From the NCBI GenBank assembly GCA_947496465.1, contig CANMCX010000001.1, positions 310,001 through 374,000 of the forward strand: a stretch of 64,000 nt of DNA, given 5' to 3'. The translations under genes and the position numbers were made by a program. Of the stretch, positions 55,388 through 64,000 are shown piece by piece (positions within the stretch are counted from its first letter, which is position 1; the number at the start of each line of letters is the position of its first letter). Below the pieces are notes generated by a model. It ran no database searches and was not told the DNA's origin. It saw nothing but the letters and a program-made list of their open reading frames with translations. Source of the DNA: Marinifilum_A sediminis. Its GTDB lineage: Bacteria > Bacteroidota > Bacteroidia > Bacteroidales > Marinifilaceae.

Positions 55388-57751
55388 TTAGAAACCCGTA
55401 TGTTCGTTTCGTTCGATGATCTCGTTCTGCAGGTCTTCACCCAGATCATTAAAGTAATCACTGTATCCGGCAACTCGAACGATTAAATCCTTATAGTTCT
55501 CTGGATTCTTTTGTGCATCTTTCAAGGTATCCACACTTACCACATTAAACTGTATGTGATGTCCGTCCATGCGGAAATAAGAACGCACCAATTTCGTTAC
55601 CTGTTCTATTCCTGCATCGTTTGCCATAAAAGAAGGACTAAACTTCTGATTCAATAGCGTTCCTCCTGTTCTCAAGTGATCAATCTTCGAAGCAGATTTT
55701 ACAACTGCAGTTGGTCCTTTCGTGTCTGCTCCCTGGAAAGGAGAAATACCTTCCGATAGCGGTTTCTCCGCCAAACGTCCATCTGCCGAAGCGCCCATTA
55801 CATTTCCAAAATACACGTGACAGGTGGTTGGCAACATGTTTATGCGGAATACTCCCCCTTTTGCCGAAGGACGACCGTTTACTGCCGAGTAGAATGTCTC
55901 AAAAATGGCTACAGCCTCATCATCTGCATAATCATCATCATTTCCATATTTTGGAGTGTTGTATACCAAATCCGATCTCAACTCATTGTACCCTTCAAAG
56001 TTCTGATCCATGGCATACTTCAATTCTGCTAAAGAAAGCTTTTCTTTCTCGAACACATGTAATTTAATGGCACTTAGCATATCTGCCAAACTTCCCAATC
56101 CAACTCCTTGCACATAGCTGGTGTTGTATCTTGCGCCACCTGCATTATAATCTCTCCCTTTCGAGATACAATCGTCAACCAATACCGAAAGGAATGGTAC
56201 TGGCAGGTAGTTGGCATACAGTTTCTCAATTACATTGTTTCCCCTGATCTTGATATCTGCAAAGTACTGCACCTGCTTTTGCCATGCCTCAAATACATCT
56301 TCATACGATTTAAAATCGGATACATTTCCGGTTTGTAAGCCAATCTGCTTTTTCGTTCTTGGATCAAATCCATTGTTTAAGGTCAATTCCAGAATCTTCG
56401 CCAGATTGAAATAGCCACTCAAGGAATAGTTTTCCGTTCCAAAAGCTCCTGTTTCAACACATCCGCTACATCCTCCATTACGTGCATCTTCAATGCTCTT
56501 TCCTTGTCGAAGCATTTCCTGAACCACTGCATCGGTATTGAATATGGATGGCTGTCCAAATCCTGTTTTCAAAATCTTTAGAGTGCGTTTGATAAAGCGA
56601 TCCGGATTCTTCTTGCTCACCTGAACCATCGAACTTGGCTGAAGTAATCTCATCTCTTCAATCACGTCCAACAAGACATAGGACATTTCGTTCACCGCAT
56701 CCGATCCATCTTCTTTTACCCCACCCATATTAATCAGACAGAAGTCGGTGTAGGTATTACTCTCTTTAGCGGTTACACCCATTTTTGGCGGTGCCGGGTG
56801 GTTGTTGAACTTGATCCAAAAAGCATGCAACATCTCATACATATCCTCTTTTGCTAATGTTCCACCCAACACTTCCTTTTCGTAAAATGGCAACAAGTGC
56901 TGGTCTAATCTTCCTGGATTAAAGGAATCCCATGGGTTTAACTCTGTAATCACACCCAGATGAATGAACCAGTAATGCTGTAAGGCTTCGTGCATGGTTT
57001 CAGGTGCGTGTGCAGGAACTCTGCGACACACCGCTGCCATTTGTTCCAACTCTGCTTTACGTTTGCCATCTTTTTCTTTTGTAGCCAAACGCTCCAATTC
57101 ATCGGCATGGCGTTCTGCAAACAGAATGATTCCATCGCAAACAATCTCCATGGCTTTCAATTCCTCTTGCTTCTCGTATGCCAAAGGATCGGCAAAGAAA
57201 TCCAATGCCTCTATCTCCTGTCGCACTTCTTCTTTCACTTCAAGGAAGCCACGTTGGAACATTTTCTTCCCCAACACAGTATGTCCCGGTGCTCTTTGCT
57301 CCTGAAATTCTGTAAAGACACCAGCACCATAAGCATTCAACCACTCATCGGTCATGTTATTAATCAAGCGATCGCGATTTGTTTTTCCTTTCCAGAAAGG
57401 AATAATGGTATCTCTGTAAACATCAACCGTGTCCTGCTCCACCCTAAACGAAACCTTAGGTCTGTCGTTCAGGATTTGTAAATCCTCCAAAGAGTGAATA
57501 CAAATCTCCGGATAAGTAGGACATGATTTTGGAGCTGGTCCACGCTCTCCAACAATCAATTCATTCTCGTTGATACAAATCGATTTATTGGTAAATATGT
57601 ATTTAAAAGACAAAGCTCGCTTTACTGGCGTAGATACCATTTGTGCTTCATCCGATTTATAAAATTCAGTCATCAACAAAGCTCTCTCGTGAGAAATACT
57701 GTTGATGGCATTTAAACTCTGCTCGCGTAATTGCTTTATTCTATTGTTCAT
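55388..57751 (-). CDS. hypD: Glycyl radical enzyme, probable trans-4-hydroxy-L-proline dehydratase
   Basis: 787 residues. Active-site Cys431 and Glu433 are in SGCVETG; the radical Gly762 is in RVAGYSDYF near the C-terminus. From memory the sequence follows Clostridioides HypD closely along its whole length (ISHERALLMTEFYK, RALSFKYI, FTEFQEQRAPGHTV, YNAGGARYNT, MDGHHIQFNV), far more than PFL or CutC. HypD removes water from hydroxyproline to give pyrroline-5-carboxylate, which ProC reduces to proline; no proC is seen here. The radical is formed by the activase encoded 90 bases downstream. Other dehydratases of the family are the main alternative. Confidence 0.82.
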   Translation of the reverse strand: MNNRIKQLREQSLNAINSISHERALLMTEFYKSDEAQMVSTPVKRALSFKYIFTNKSICINENELIVGERGPAPKSCPTYPEICIHSLEDLQILNDRPKVSFRVEQDTVDVYRDTIIPFWKGKTNRDRLINNMTDEWLNAYGAGVFTEFQEQRAPGHTVLGKKMFQRGFLEVKEEVRQEIEALDFFADPLAYEKQEELKAMEIVCDGIILFAERHADELERLATKEKDGKRKAELEQMAAVCRRVPAHAPETMHEALQHYWFIHLGVITELNPWDSFNPGRLDQHLLPFYEKEVLGGTLAKEDMYEMLHAFWIKFNNHPAPPKMGVTAKESNTYTDFCLINMGGVKEDGSDAVNEMSYVLLDVIEEMRLLQPSSMVQVSKKNPDRFIKRTLKILKTGFGQPSIFNTDAVVQEMLRQGKSIEDARNGGCSGCVETGAFGTENYSLSGYFNLAKILELTLNNGFDPRTKKQIGLQTGNVSDFKSYEDVFEAWQKQVQYFADIKIRGNNVIEKLYANYLPVPFLSVLVDDCISKGRDYNAGGARYNTSYVQGVGLGSLADMLSAIKLHVFEKEKLSLAELKYAMDQNFEGYNELRSDLVYNTPKYGNDDDYADDEAVAIFETFYSAVNGRPSAKGGVFRINMLPTTCHVYFGNVMGASADGRLAEKPLSEGISPFQGADTKGPTAVVKSASKIDHLRTGGTLLNQKFSPSFMANDAGIEQVTKLVRSYFRMDGHHIQFNVVSVDTLKDAQKNPENYKDLIVRVAGYSDYFNDLGEDLQNEIIERNEHTGF

Positions 57752-57841
57752 CTTTTTTAAGTATCAAGTAGAAAGTAATAAGTATAAAGTAAAATCGTTT
57801 TGTAGTAATTCTTCTCCTTATTACTCATTCTCAATTAATTT

Positions 57842-58636
57842 TCATCCTCCAATGCAGACTTTGAAACCTTCTTGTTCAAATTGGGCTTTTACCCATTCAC
57901 AATCTTCTTCTTTCAAGGATGGAATATCAGGCATGTGATTCTCCTTATTGAATCGATCATACTTGTCTTTTCCTATTCTGTGATAAGGTAAAATGTGAAC
58001 TTCAGGCTTCCAATCGTACTGCTTCAGGAAGTTTATCATTTGATTGATATTGTCTTTTGAATCATTACAATCCGGAATCATTGGATAACGGATAATAAGA
58101 GGCTGCTGCATTTGCATTAAATGATCGAGATTTTCAAGAATCTGCTTGTTGGAAACGCCGGTTAGTTTCTTGTGTTCTTCATCCTTCATGTGCTTTACAT
58201 CGAACAAGAACAAATCAACATTATCGATGATTCTTTTCAAATGATCCAAAGCTGCTAAACCAGAAGTATCCACAACTGTGTGAATGTCTTTTGCCTTGCA
58301 CTCCTTAAGCATTTCTTCTAGAAAATCAATTTGCATTAATGGTTCACCACCCGAAAAGGTAACTCCCCCTTCCGACTCATCGAAAAACAGAATGTCCTTT
58401 TCAATTTCCTTTATTAGCTCCTGTTTGCTGTAGGTTTGACCAATTTGTTTCTTCCTCATCAAACTTACATCGCCCAATTGTTCAGGCAATTCAAACTCTT
58501 CCACTTTTGCAGAAAAGCTTTCAGGATTGTGACACCAGATGCATCGCAATGGACATCCTTTCAGAAAAATTGTCGTGCGAATCCCTGGTCCATCGTGCAC
58601 AGCATATCGTTTGATATCAAATACGATACCGTCCAT
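57842..58636 (-). CDS. Radical-SAM glycyl radical enzyme activase
   Basis: 264 residues. The CxxxCxxC cluster motif is C28, C32, C35 (KGCPLRCIWCHNPES); the SAM-binding GGEP is in VTFSGGEPLMQ. Many activases of dehydratase-type glycyl radical enzymes carry an extra ferredoxin-like insert with eight cysteines after the CxxxCxxC; it is absent here, so this is the short PFL-activase architecture. Gene order places it upstream in transcription of hypD by 90 bases, so it should install the Gly762 radical. Confidence 0.9.
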   Translation of the reverse strand: MDGIVFDIKRYAVHDGPGIRTTIFLKGCPLRCIWCHNPESFSAKVEEFELPEQLGDVSLMRKKQIGQTYSKQELIKEIEKDILFFDESEGGVTFSGGEPLMQIDFLEEMLKECKAKDIHTVVDTSGLAALDHLKRIIDNVDLFLFDVKHMKDEEHKKLTGVSNKQILENLDHLMQMQQPLIIRYPMIPDCNDSKDNINQMINFLKQYDWKPEVHILPYHRIGKDKYDRFNKENHMPDIPSLKEEDCEWVKAQFEQEGFKVCIGG

Positions 58637-58993
58637 ATTTTAGACTTTAGTATGTTAGACATTAGCAACTGGTCATCATTTAAATGACAGTTCTATGGCT
58701 AGTAATAAAATGTAGATTGTTTTCCCTTAAATTATGGGACAAGCAAGTTTACTGAATCAACACATCCAGCATTCGTAGAGTCCTTTGTAGGTTCTGTTTT
58801 GTAGTATGAGGGTTATTTCATTCATATACAATATCCTTGTTTGGTAAAGCTATGAATTTTTTCGTTTTCTGATTGCCTTGTAGTTATTGCTGACGGTGAT
58901 TTATAATGAATCTAAGTTAGTTGCATAAAAAAAGAGACACACTGTCGTGCATCTCTAATTTTATTTCGTTAATTAATTAATTTGTGTAATCGC
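58637..58993. other. Gene-free stretch upstream of the activase gene
   Basis: 357 AT-rich bases. It contains the terminator of the flavodoxin gene (58933-58956) and should contain the activase promoter, which I could not identify. No gene or further repeat seen. Confidence 0.5.
58933..58956 (-). terminator. Terminator after flavodoxin, resembling the GACGCAC repeat
   Basis: AGAGA / TCTCT arms with an inner CAC/GTG pair, followed on the minus strand by seven T. The sequence looks like a decayed copy of the palindromic element found at 52.6-52.9 kb. Confidence 0.6.
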
Positions 58994-59503
58994 TTATTTG
59001 AATTCAGTTTTCAACTGTTTCACCCAAGTCTTAATTCGATCATCGGTTAATGCTGCCTGATTTTCAATATCAAGAGCCAGACCTAAGAATTGATCGTTAC
59101 GTAAAGCTGCTGATCTTTCGAAAGTAAATCCTTCGGTTGAAGTCAGACCAATCACCTTGGCTCCTCTTTCTTCCAGTGCTTTTGCTAAGATACCAATTGC
59201 ATCTACAAAGTTCTCAGGGTATCCAACCTGATCACCTAATCCGAACAAGGCTACTGTTTTTCCCTTTAATTTCAGATCCTCGATAGCTGGCATGAACTCA
59301 TCCCAATAGTTTGGTAATTCTCCGTCGAACCAGGTTGGAACACCTAGCACCATGTTGTCATAGCTAAGGAATGTTTCCTCATCAACCTCTTCAACATTTA
59401 CATTTTCGATTTCAACTGTATCGCCAAAAGCTTTCTTGATTTTAGAAGCATTCTTGGCTGTTTTATTTGTATTGAAACTATAGAATAATCCTATTTTTTT
59501 CAT
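58994..59503 (-). CDS. fldA: Flavodoxin
   Basis: 169 residues from the ATG at 59503; an in-frame upstream ATG would add 19 residues with no homology. FMN-binding loops: YSFNTNKTAKNA (phosphate loop), VPTWFDGELPNYWDEF and FGLGDQVGYPENF, as in long-chain flavodoxins. It is a low-potential electron carrier and a plausible electron donor for the radical-SAM activase encoded next. It follows the E1 gene by 79 bases. Confidence 0.92.
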   Translation of the reverse strand: MKKIGLFYSFNTNKTAKNASKIKKAFGDTVEIENVNVEEVDEETFLSYDNMVLGVPTWFDGELPNYWDEFMPAIEDLKLKGKTVALFGLGDQVGYPENFVDAIGILAKALEERGAKVIGLTSTEGFTFERSAALRNDQFLGLALDIENQAALTDDRIKTWVKQLKTEFK

Positions 59504-59582
59504 TTGTTTTTGGATTTGAGTTTTGAAAAGAGAGATATGAGCTTTACACTCATATCCCATTTCTAAAATCTAATTGCCTAAT

Positions 59583-61673
59583 CTAATAATCTAACAGCTC
59601 TTTTGCTGCCACATAAATTCTATCGTTATTCGGAAGAACTGCCTTCTCTAATATTCTATTGAAACCGACAGGTGTAAATGTTGATCCTACACGTTTTACA
59701 GGAGCATCCAATTTTTCAAATGCTTCTTCAGTAATTGTTGCTGAAACTTCAGCTCCAAAACCAGAGAACACCTTATCTTCATGAACAATCAATACTTTAT
59801 TCGTCTTTTCAATCGACTGCAAAATAGTTTCCTTATCCAAAGGTACTAATGAACGAAGGTCAATTACCTCAACCTGCTTTCCTGTATCTTCGGCTAATTT
59901 ATCTGCCACCTCAACACACATGTGTGTTGTATTTCCATAAGTAATAACTGTTAGGTCGGCACCTTCTCTTCTCACTCGAGCTTTTCCAAATGGTACTTCG
60001 AAATCTTCAGGTACAGCAGCCGATGCTTTAGGATCGTTATACAATGCCTTTGGCTCCATAAAAACAGTCATTCCTTTCGAACGCATACTTGTTCTCAACA
60101 AACCTGCTGCATCATCAGCATACGAAGGATAAACAATTCTTACGCCAGGAAAAGTTGACAGTGCACCTTCGATATTTTGTGAATGATACAATCCTCCACC
60201 AATATATCCACCTGATGCCAATCGAACTGTAATATTTGGTGAATACTGACCTTTTGTTCTCCAATATTCATGAGTGGTTTCAACAAACTGCTCCATTGCC
60301 GGCCAGAAATAATCTGCGAATTCAGCTCCCTCAACAACAATTCTTAATTTATCGTTGAAACGGCTCATTCCATTTGCAGTTCCCATGATATAATCCTCAG
60401 CAATAGGAGCATTAAAAACTCTCTCTTTACCAAATTCCTGCTGCATCCCTTTGGATACATTAAAAATACCACCTTTGTCTTTGTTGGCAATATCCTGTCC
60501 CCAAATGTATGTATCAGGATTGTGGCGGAACTCTGCTTTTAGAGTTTCATTCAATCCTTCAATTAACTTCTTATTGTTCCCGGTATACGTATGTAATCCC
60601 TCTGGATATTTTTCAGATACGTAAGGCTCTGGAATCACAAAATCATGAATGGATTCCGGACTTGGATCCGGTGCAGTTAATCCAGCTTTGTGAGCCTTCT
60701 TCACCTCCAGTTTCACCTCTGCTTCAATAGCCTGCAATTCTTCTTCAGTAAATCGCTTGTAACGAACCAACAGTCTTCTGTATTTTGCCAATGGATCGTA
60801 TTCGGTCACATAATTCAACTCAGCATTATCACGATACAATTCATGCTTGTCTGAATTCGAGTGAGAACCCATACGAACACAATTCGCCTGAACGATTACC
60901 GGAGTTGAGGTTTCCAAAGCAATTTTCTTGGCTTCCGTCATCGCATTCATCGAATCAAATACATCTTTACCATTACAATGAATGATTTTCAGGTATTTTA
61001 ATCCACGGAAGTTGTCCGCAACTTTTCGATTTGCTGTTTGATCTTTCTTTGGTACTGAAATTCCATATCCATTATCCTGAAAAACAAAAACAACTGGCAA
61101 TTGCTCATTAGTTGCTCCGTTTATCGCTTCGTAAACATATCCCTCAGAAACAGAAGATTCTCCCTGAGAACTGAATACCACTCCTTTATGATCGTATTTC
61201 TTAACTGCTCTTCCTAAACCTACCGCATGTAAGGTATGATTTCCTGTACAAGAAGAAACATTGTGAACATTCCATTCCGGCTTTGCAAAGTGATTCGACA
61301 TGTGTCGTCCTCCACCTGCAACATCATTATCTTTTGAAATTCCATTAAAGATAATCTCCTCTGCTGTCAATCCAGCAGAAATGGAAGTCAACATATCTCT
61401 ATAGTATGGAAAAAGATGATCATTTTTTCTATCAAATACTTGCCCAATAGCAAGCTGAATTCCATCATGACCAGCGTAAGGTGCGTGATATGACCATCCG
61501 ATTGCCTGCTTCAGGTAGTTTGGTGCTTTTTCATCTAATGCTCTACCCAGAGTCATCATGTGATACCAACGACCTAATAACTCTTTCGAGGTACCTTTAA
61601 TACTAAATTTCTTTGATTCGGTCATTTTGTTATTGTTTCCAGTCTTAACTGAGGTTAATTCTATTGTCTCCAT
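59583..61673 (-). CDS. 2-oxoacid dehydrogenase E1, fused alpha and beta subunits
   Basis: 696 residues. The first ~340 residues are the TPP-binding alpha part (GGGRHMSNHFA; SSQGESSVSEGYVYEAINGATNEQLPVVFVFQDNGYGISV); the rest is the beta part (TYIWGQDIANKDKGGIFNVSKGM; RLASGGYIGGGLYHSQNIEG). The fused form is common in this phylum and is usually annotated as branched-chain (2-oxoisovalerate) dehydrogenase E1; pyruvate is a possible alternative. E2 is encoded two bases upstream, E3 is not in the window. It would degrade 2-oxoacids made by the ilv/leu pathway or supply branched-chain acyl-CoA for lipids. Confidence 0.87.
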   Translation of the reverse strand: METIELTSVKTGNNNKMTESKKFSIKGTSKELLGRWYHMMTLGRALDEKAPNYLKQAIGWSYHAPYAGHDGIQLAIGQVFDRKNDHLFPYYRDMLTSISAGLTAEEIIFNGISKDNDVAGGGRHMSNHFAKPEWNVHNVSSCTGNHTLHAVGLGRAVKKYDHKGVVFSSQGESSVSEGYVYEAINGATNEQLPVVFVFQDNGYGISVPKKDQTANRKVADNFRGLKYLKIIHCNGKDVFDSMNAMTEAKKIALETSTPVIVQANCVRMGSHSNSDKHELYRDNAELNYVTEYDPLAKYRRLLVRYKRFTEEELQAIEAEVKLEVKKAHKAGLTAPDPSPESIHDFVIPEPYVSEKYPEGLHTYTGNNKKLIEGLNETLKAEFRHNPDTYIWGQDIANKDKGGIFNVSKGMQQEFGKERVFNAPIAEDYIMGTANGMSRFNDKLRIVVEGAEFADYFWPAMEQFVETTHEYWRTKGQYSPNITVRLASGGYIGGGLYHSQNIEGALSTFPGVRIVYPSYADDAAGLLRTSMRSKGMTVFMEPKALYNDPKASAAVPEDFEVPFGKARVRREGADLTVITYGNTTHMCVEVADKLAEDTGKQVEVIDLRSLVPLDKETILQSIEKTNKVLIVHEDKVFSGFGAEVSATITEEAFEKLDAPVKRVGSTFTPVGFNRILEKAVLPNNDRIYVAAKELLDY

Positions 61674-61675
61674 AA

Positions 61676-62980
61676 TTAAATCGATCTGTTGATATCAAAT
61701 TCTTCAAGGTAATCTGCTATTTTTCTTAGGAATGCTCCACCTAAAGCTCCATCTACCACTCTGTGATCGTATGAAAGAGAAAGGAACATTTTCTGACGTG
61801 CCACAATTACATCGCCAGCTGCTGTTTCCAATACTGCTGGTTTCTTTTCGATTGTACCAACAGCCAAAATAGCTACCTGAGGTTGATTAATGATAGGTGT
61901 TCCCATTACATTCTTGAAAGAACCAAAGTTTGAAATCGTAAAAGTTCCTCCCTGAATATCATCAGGACTTAATTTGTTATTTCTTGCATTATCAGCCATT
62001 TGATTCATATCATTGGCTAATCCAATTAGATTTTTGTGATCGGCATTTTTAACTACCGGCACAATTAGATTGTTACTTGGTAAAGCAACTGCTACTCCAA
62101 TATTTATATCTTTTTTAAGAATGACATTATAACCATCGACAGAAGCATTCACTCCAGGGAATTCTCTAAGAGATTTGGCAACAGCTTCTATAATGATTGG
62201 CATAAAGGTCAGCTTGGTTTTCTCCTTTTTAAGGAACTCATCCTTAACCTTATTTCTCCAATTCACCATGTCAGTAACATCGGCTTCTACCATGGCAGTA
62301 ACGTGTGGCGAAGTTTGCTTCGACATTACCATATGATCCGCAATGATTCTTCTCATGCGATCCATTTCCACAATCTGATCTTGCGCACCAATTGACGCAG
62401 ATACTTTTTGCTTCTCTTCTGTTTTATTTGCTTTTGGTGCAGAAACTTCCGGGCTTGCAACTTTAGCTGGTGTGCTAACTGCAGAACCATTTCGTTGAGC
62501 TATATAATTCAAAATATCTTGCTTTTGAACTCTCCCATCTTTACCATGACCTTGAATTGAATCCAATTCCTGAACAGATATGTTCTCGCTAGATGCTATA
62601 CTCTTAACCAATGGAGAATAAAAACGATCTGATTGATAGCTCTCGGCTGATGCACCGACAGAACCTACGGTTTGTTCTACTACTTCTTCTTTTGGAGCAG
62701 CGCTTTCTTCAACAACAGACTCTTCAACATCATCGGCATCTCCTAAGGCGATTATTGCAACCACTTCTCCAACTGGTACAACATCATCTTCCTTAAATCT
62801 GATTTCAATTACTTTCCCATCTACCGGACAAGGTATTTCAGAATCCACTTTATCGGTTGCAATCTCAAAAAGCATATCATCCTCTTCCACCTGATCATTC
62901 AACTTCACGAACATCTTCGTGATAGTAGCCTCTTGTACACTCTCGCCCAATTTTGGCATTAGGATTTCAAAGCTAGACAT
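61676..62980 (-). CDS. Dihydrolipoamide acyltransferase E2
   Basis: 434 residues: lipoyl domain (1-80; Lys44 in EIATDKVDSEIP is the lipoylation site), a Glu/Ala-rich linker, a peripheral subunit-binding domain (about 115-155, YSPLVKSIASSENISVQELDSIQGHGKDGRVQKQDIL), and the catalytic domain with the His-Asp pair in LSYDHRVVDGALG near the C-terminus. It accepts the acyl group from E1 and passes it to CoA. E1 begins two bases after its stop codon. Confidence 0.92.
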   Translation of the reverse strand: MSSFEILMPKLGESVQEATITKMFVKLNDQVEEDDMLFEIATDKVDSEIPCPVDGKVIEIRFKEDDVVPVGEVVAIIALGDADDVEESVVEESAAPKEEVVEQTVGSVGASAESYQSDRFYSPLVKSIASSENISVQELDSIQGHGKDGRVQKQDILNYIAQRNGSAVSTPAKVASPEVSAPKANKTEEKQKVSASIGAQDQIVEMDRMRRIIADHMVMSKQTSPHVTAMVEADVTDMVNWRNKVKDEFLKKEKTKLTFMPIIIEAVAKSLREFPGVNASVDGYNVILKKDINIGVAVALPSNNLIVPVVKNADHKNLIGLANDMNQMADNARNNKLSPDDIQGGTFTISNFGSFKNVMGTPIINQPQVAILAVGTIEKKPAVLETAAGDVIVARQKMFLSLSYDHRVVDGALGGAFLRKIADYLEEFDINRSI

Positions 62981-63204
62981 ATAACTTATAGTTTAATATT
63001 TATACTCATATTTAAATGTATCGATACAAATATAAAAATTTATTCTTATTTAGACTGATTTAACTTAGAATATTTTGCTATCTAGACATTGCAATTTTTT
63101 ATGAGTCAATTGATTTCCTTTATAGGAAACAATTTCATTTGAAAAAAGTTATCGATTTCTAAATAATTCGAGCTAATTTTGAGGCTGAAAATCCTATTTA
63201 TACC

Positions 63205-63588
63205 ATGAAAGAATTCAATTGTAATTTTAATATCAGCGCAAGCCAGGAAGAGGTGTATAATGCCTTTACCAATTCATTTCAAATAGAACTTTGGACAGGT
63301 TATCCTGCCGTAATGGATGACAAAGTTGGAACAGTATTCTCTTTGTGGGAAGGCGATATTACTGGTTGTAATCTTGAAATTGTTAAAGATTATAAGATTG
63401 TACAGGAATGGTTCTTTGGAGAAACCGAACATCCATCGATCGTTACAATTGTTCTTAAGAAGGCAGGTAATGCTACCAAAATTGAACTAAGTCACACCAA
63501 TATTCCAGACGAAGCTTATGAAGAAATCGTTGAAGGCTGGGAAGAGTATTACTTAGGTTCGATGAAAAACTTCTTAGAGTTTTATTAA
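63205..63588 (+). CDS. AHSA1/SRPBCC-family small protein
   Basis: 127 residues. ISASQEEVYNAFTNSFQIELWTGYPAVMDDKVGTVFSLWEGDITGCNLEIVKDYKIVQEWFF and the final EGWEEYYLGSMKNFLEFY are typical of START-like AHSA1 proteins, with a hydrophobic binding pocket. Cytosolic; ligand unknown. It is on the plus strand, divergent from the E2 gene with a 224-base gap that should hold both promoters. Confidence 0.88.
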   Translation: MKEFNCNFNISASQEEVYNAFTNSFQIELWTGYPAVMDDKVGTVFSLWEGDITGCNLEIVKDYKIVQEWFFGETEHPSIVTIVLKKAGNATKIELSHTNIPDEAYEEIVEGWEEYYLGSMKNFLEFY

Positions 63589-63630
63589 TAGATTTTTTAG
63601 CTGAAAGTCATTAACTATTGGCTAAAAAAG

Positions 63631-63662
63631 AAAGCGCAAATACAGTAATGTATTTGCGCTTT
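63631..63662. terminator. Bidirectional terminator
   Basis: 14-bp perfect arms AAAGCGCAAATACA / TGTATTTGCGCTTT, 4-base loop, with A and T runs on the two sides, between the convergent AHSA1 and S4 genes. Confidence 0.92.
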
Positions 63663-63682
63663 TTCTATTTTATTAAAGTGTG

Positions 63683-63889
63683 TTATTCTACGATAATCAC
63701 CTCATCGAAAATTTCAATTTTATCTCCCGGACGAATTTTTGCTCTTTTTCTGGTTTCAACTTCTCCATTTCGAACAACAATACCATCTTCTACAAATAGT
63801 TTTGCCTGAGCACCACTTTCGCTGATATGAGTTGCTTTAATCAATTTTATCAACTCAATATATTCTGTTTCAATTTTAAACTTTATCAT
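63683..63889 (-). CDS. S4-domain RNA-binding protein (YbcJ-like)
   Basis: 68 residues. IELIKLIKATHISESGAQAKLFVEDGIVVRNGEVETRKRAKIRPGDKIEI is a complete S4-like fold of the RNA_bind_2/YbcJ group, with the basic ETRKRAK patch that contacts RNA. Probably a ribosome- or rRNA-associated accessory factor. Close to the gene at the right edge. Confidence 0.88.
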   Translation of the reverse strand: MIKFKIETEYIELIKLIKATHISESGAQAKLFVEDGIVVRNGEVETRKRAKIRPGDKIEIFDEVIIVE

Positions 63890-63931
63890 ATCCGTAATTT
63901 TAAGGATGACAAATGTAAGGCAAATCCTTCT

Positions 63932-64000
63932 TTAATGAAAGAAAAGGTAAGCAATTGCAATTGCAGCAATTATACCTGAAAAATCAGCAATTAGACCACA
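63932..64000 (-). CDS. C-terminal end of a membrane protein (cut by window edge)
   Basis: The last 22 residues are visible: GLIADFSGIIAAIAIAYLFFH, a hydrophobic helix that ends the protein, stop at 63932. The pattern resembles the C-terminus of nucleoside-recognition/spore-maturation-type membrane proteins, but this is a weak guess. It lies 42 bases upstream of the S4 gene in the same direction. Confidence 0.45.
   Translation of the reverse strand, partial: CGLIADFSGIIAAIAIAYLFFH

Noticed and set aside
55225..55473. 82-codon minus-strand frame overlapping the end of the HypD gene
   Set aside because: Overlaps the well-supported glycyl radical gene in another frame and includes repeat sequence; a shadow frame.

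Overview
The window is from a low-GC member of the Bacteroidota. Evidence for this is a SusC/SusD/GH97 polysaccharide locus, several S9 and M28 secreted peptidases, MG2/TonB-plug surface proteins, a fused E1 alpha/beta oxoacid dehydrogenase, and promoters that fit the phylum's -33 TTTG / -7 TAnnTTTG pattern. The mix of fermentative and radical chemistry (hydroxyproline dehydratase type glycyl radical enzyme, flavodoxin, NifX-like protein) suggests a facultative or strict anaerobe, perhaps Marinilabiliales, but genus-level placement is a guess. Almost every gene is on the minus strand; the exceptions are a tandem prolyl oligopeptidase pair (13.4-17.6 kb) and a small AHSA1-like gene (63.2 kb).

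1-10.3 kb: the N-terminus of a tricorn-type protease, then a compact starch utilisation locus: SusR-like membrane regulator, SusC, SusD, a short SusE/F-like lipoprotein and a GH97 alpha-glucosidase. 10.3-17.7 kb: a TldD/TldE protease pair and two tandem S9A oligopeptidases.

17.7-31.5 kb: a complete branched-chain amino acid block in two transcription units. ilvD-ilvB-ilvN-ilvC is preceded by a promoter and two consecutive leader-peptide/terminator modules; leuA-leuC-leuD-cimA-like-leuB-ilvA is preceded by its own promoter and a third leader-peptide/terminator module. The three leader peptides (22, 29 and 27 residues) are packed with Ile, Val and Leu codons, so the pathway appears to be controlled by ribosome-mediated attenuation. 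The cell seems able to make 2-oxobutyrate from threonine (IlvA) and possibly from pyruvate (the Leptospira-CimA-like synthase).

31.8-46.5 kb: housekeeping and envelope genes: YtxH/holin-like/small protein trio, a lone FtsX-type permease, NifX-like protein, GNAT, DUF192, a large MG2/TonB-plug protein followed by a lipoprotein carrying only half a plug domain, and an M28 peptidase flanked by direct repeats.

46.5-52.9 kb is the accessory part. It holds a two-gene unit (2TM SLATT-like membrane protein plus a 42-residue proline-rich miniprotein), a helical/CarboxypepD_reg-like protein, a 12-unit 22-bp tandem repeat with an alternating 44-bp super-period, and a three-gene operon (four-repeat secreted WD40-like protein, 2TM membrane protein, SET-domain methyltransferase). 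These are the best candidates for undescribed systems. 52.3-59 kb also carries dispersed palindromic repeats. 52.9-64 kb: DPP-IV peptidase, HypD-like glycyl radical enzyme and its radical-SAM activase, flavodoxin, branched-chain-type oxoacid dehydrogenase E2 and E1, an AHSA1-like protein, an S4 RNA-binding protein and the C-terminal end of a membrane protein at the right edge. No tRNA, rRNA, CRISPR array or transposase was seen.
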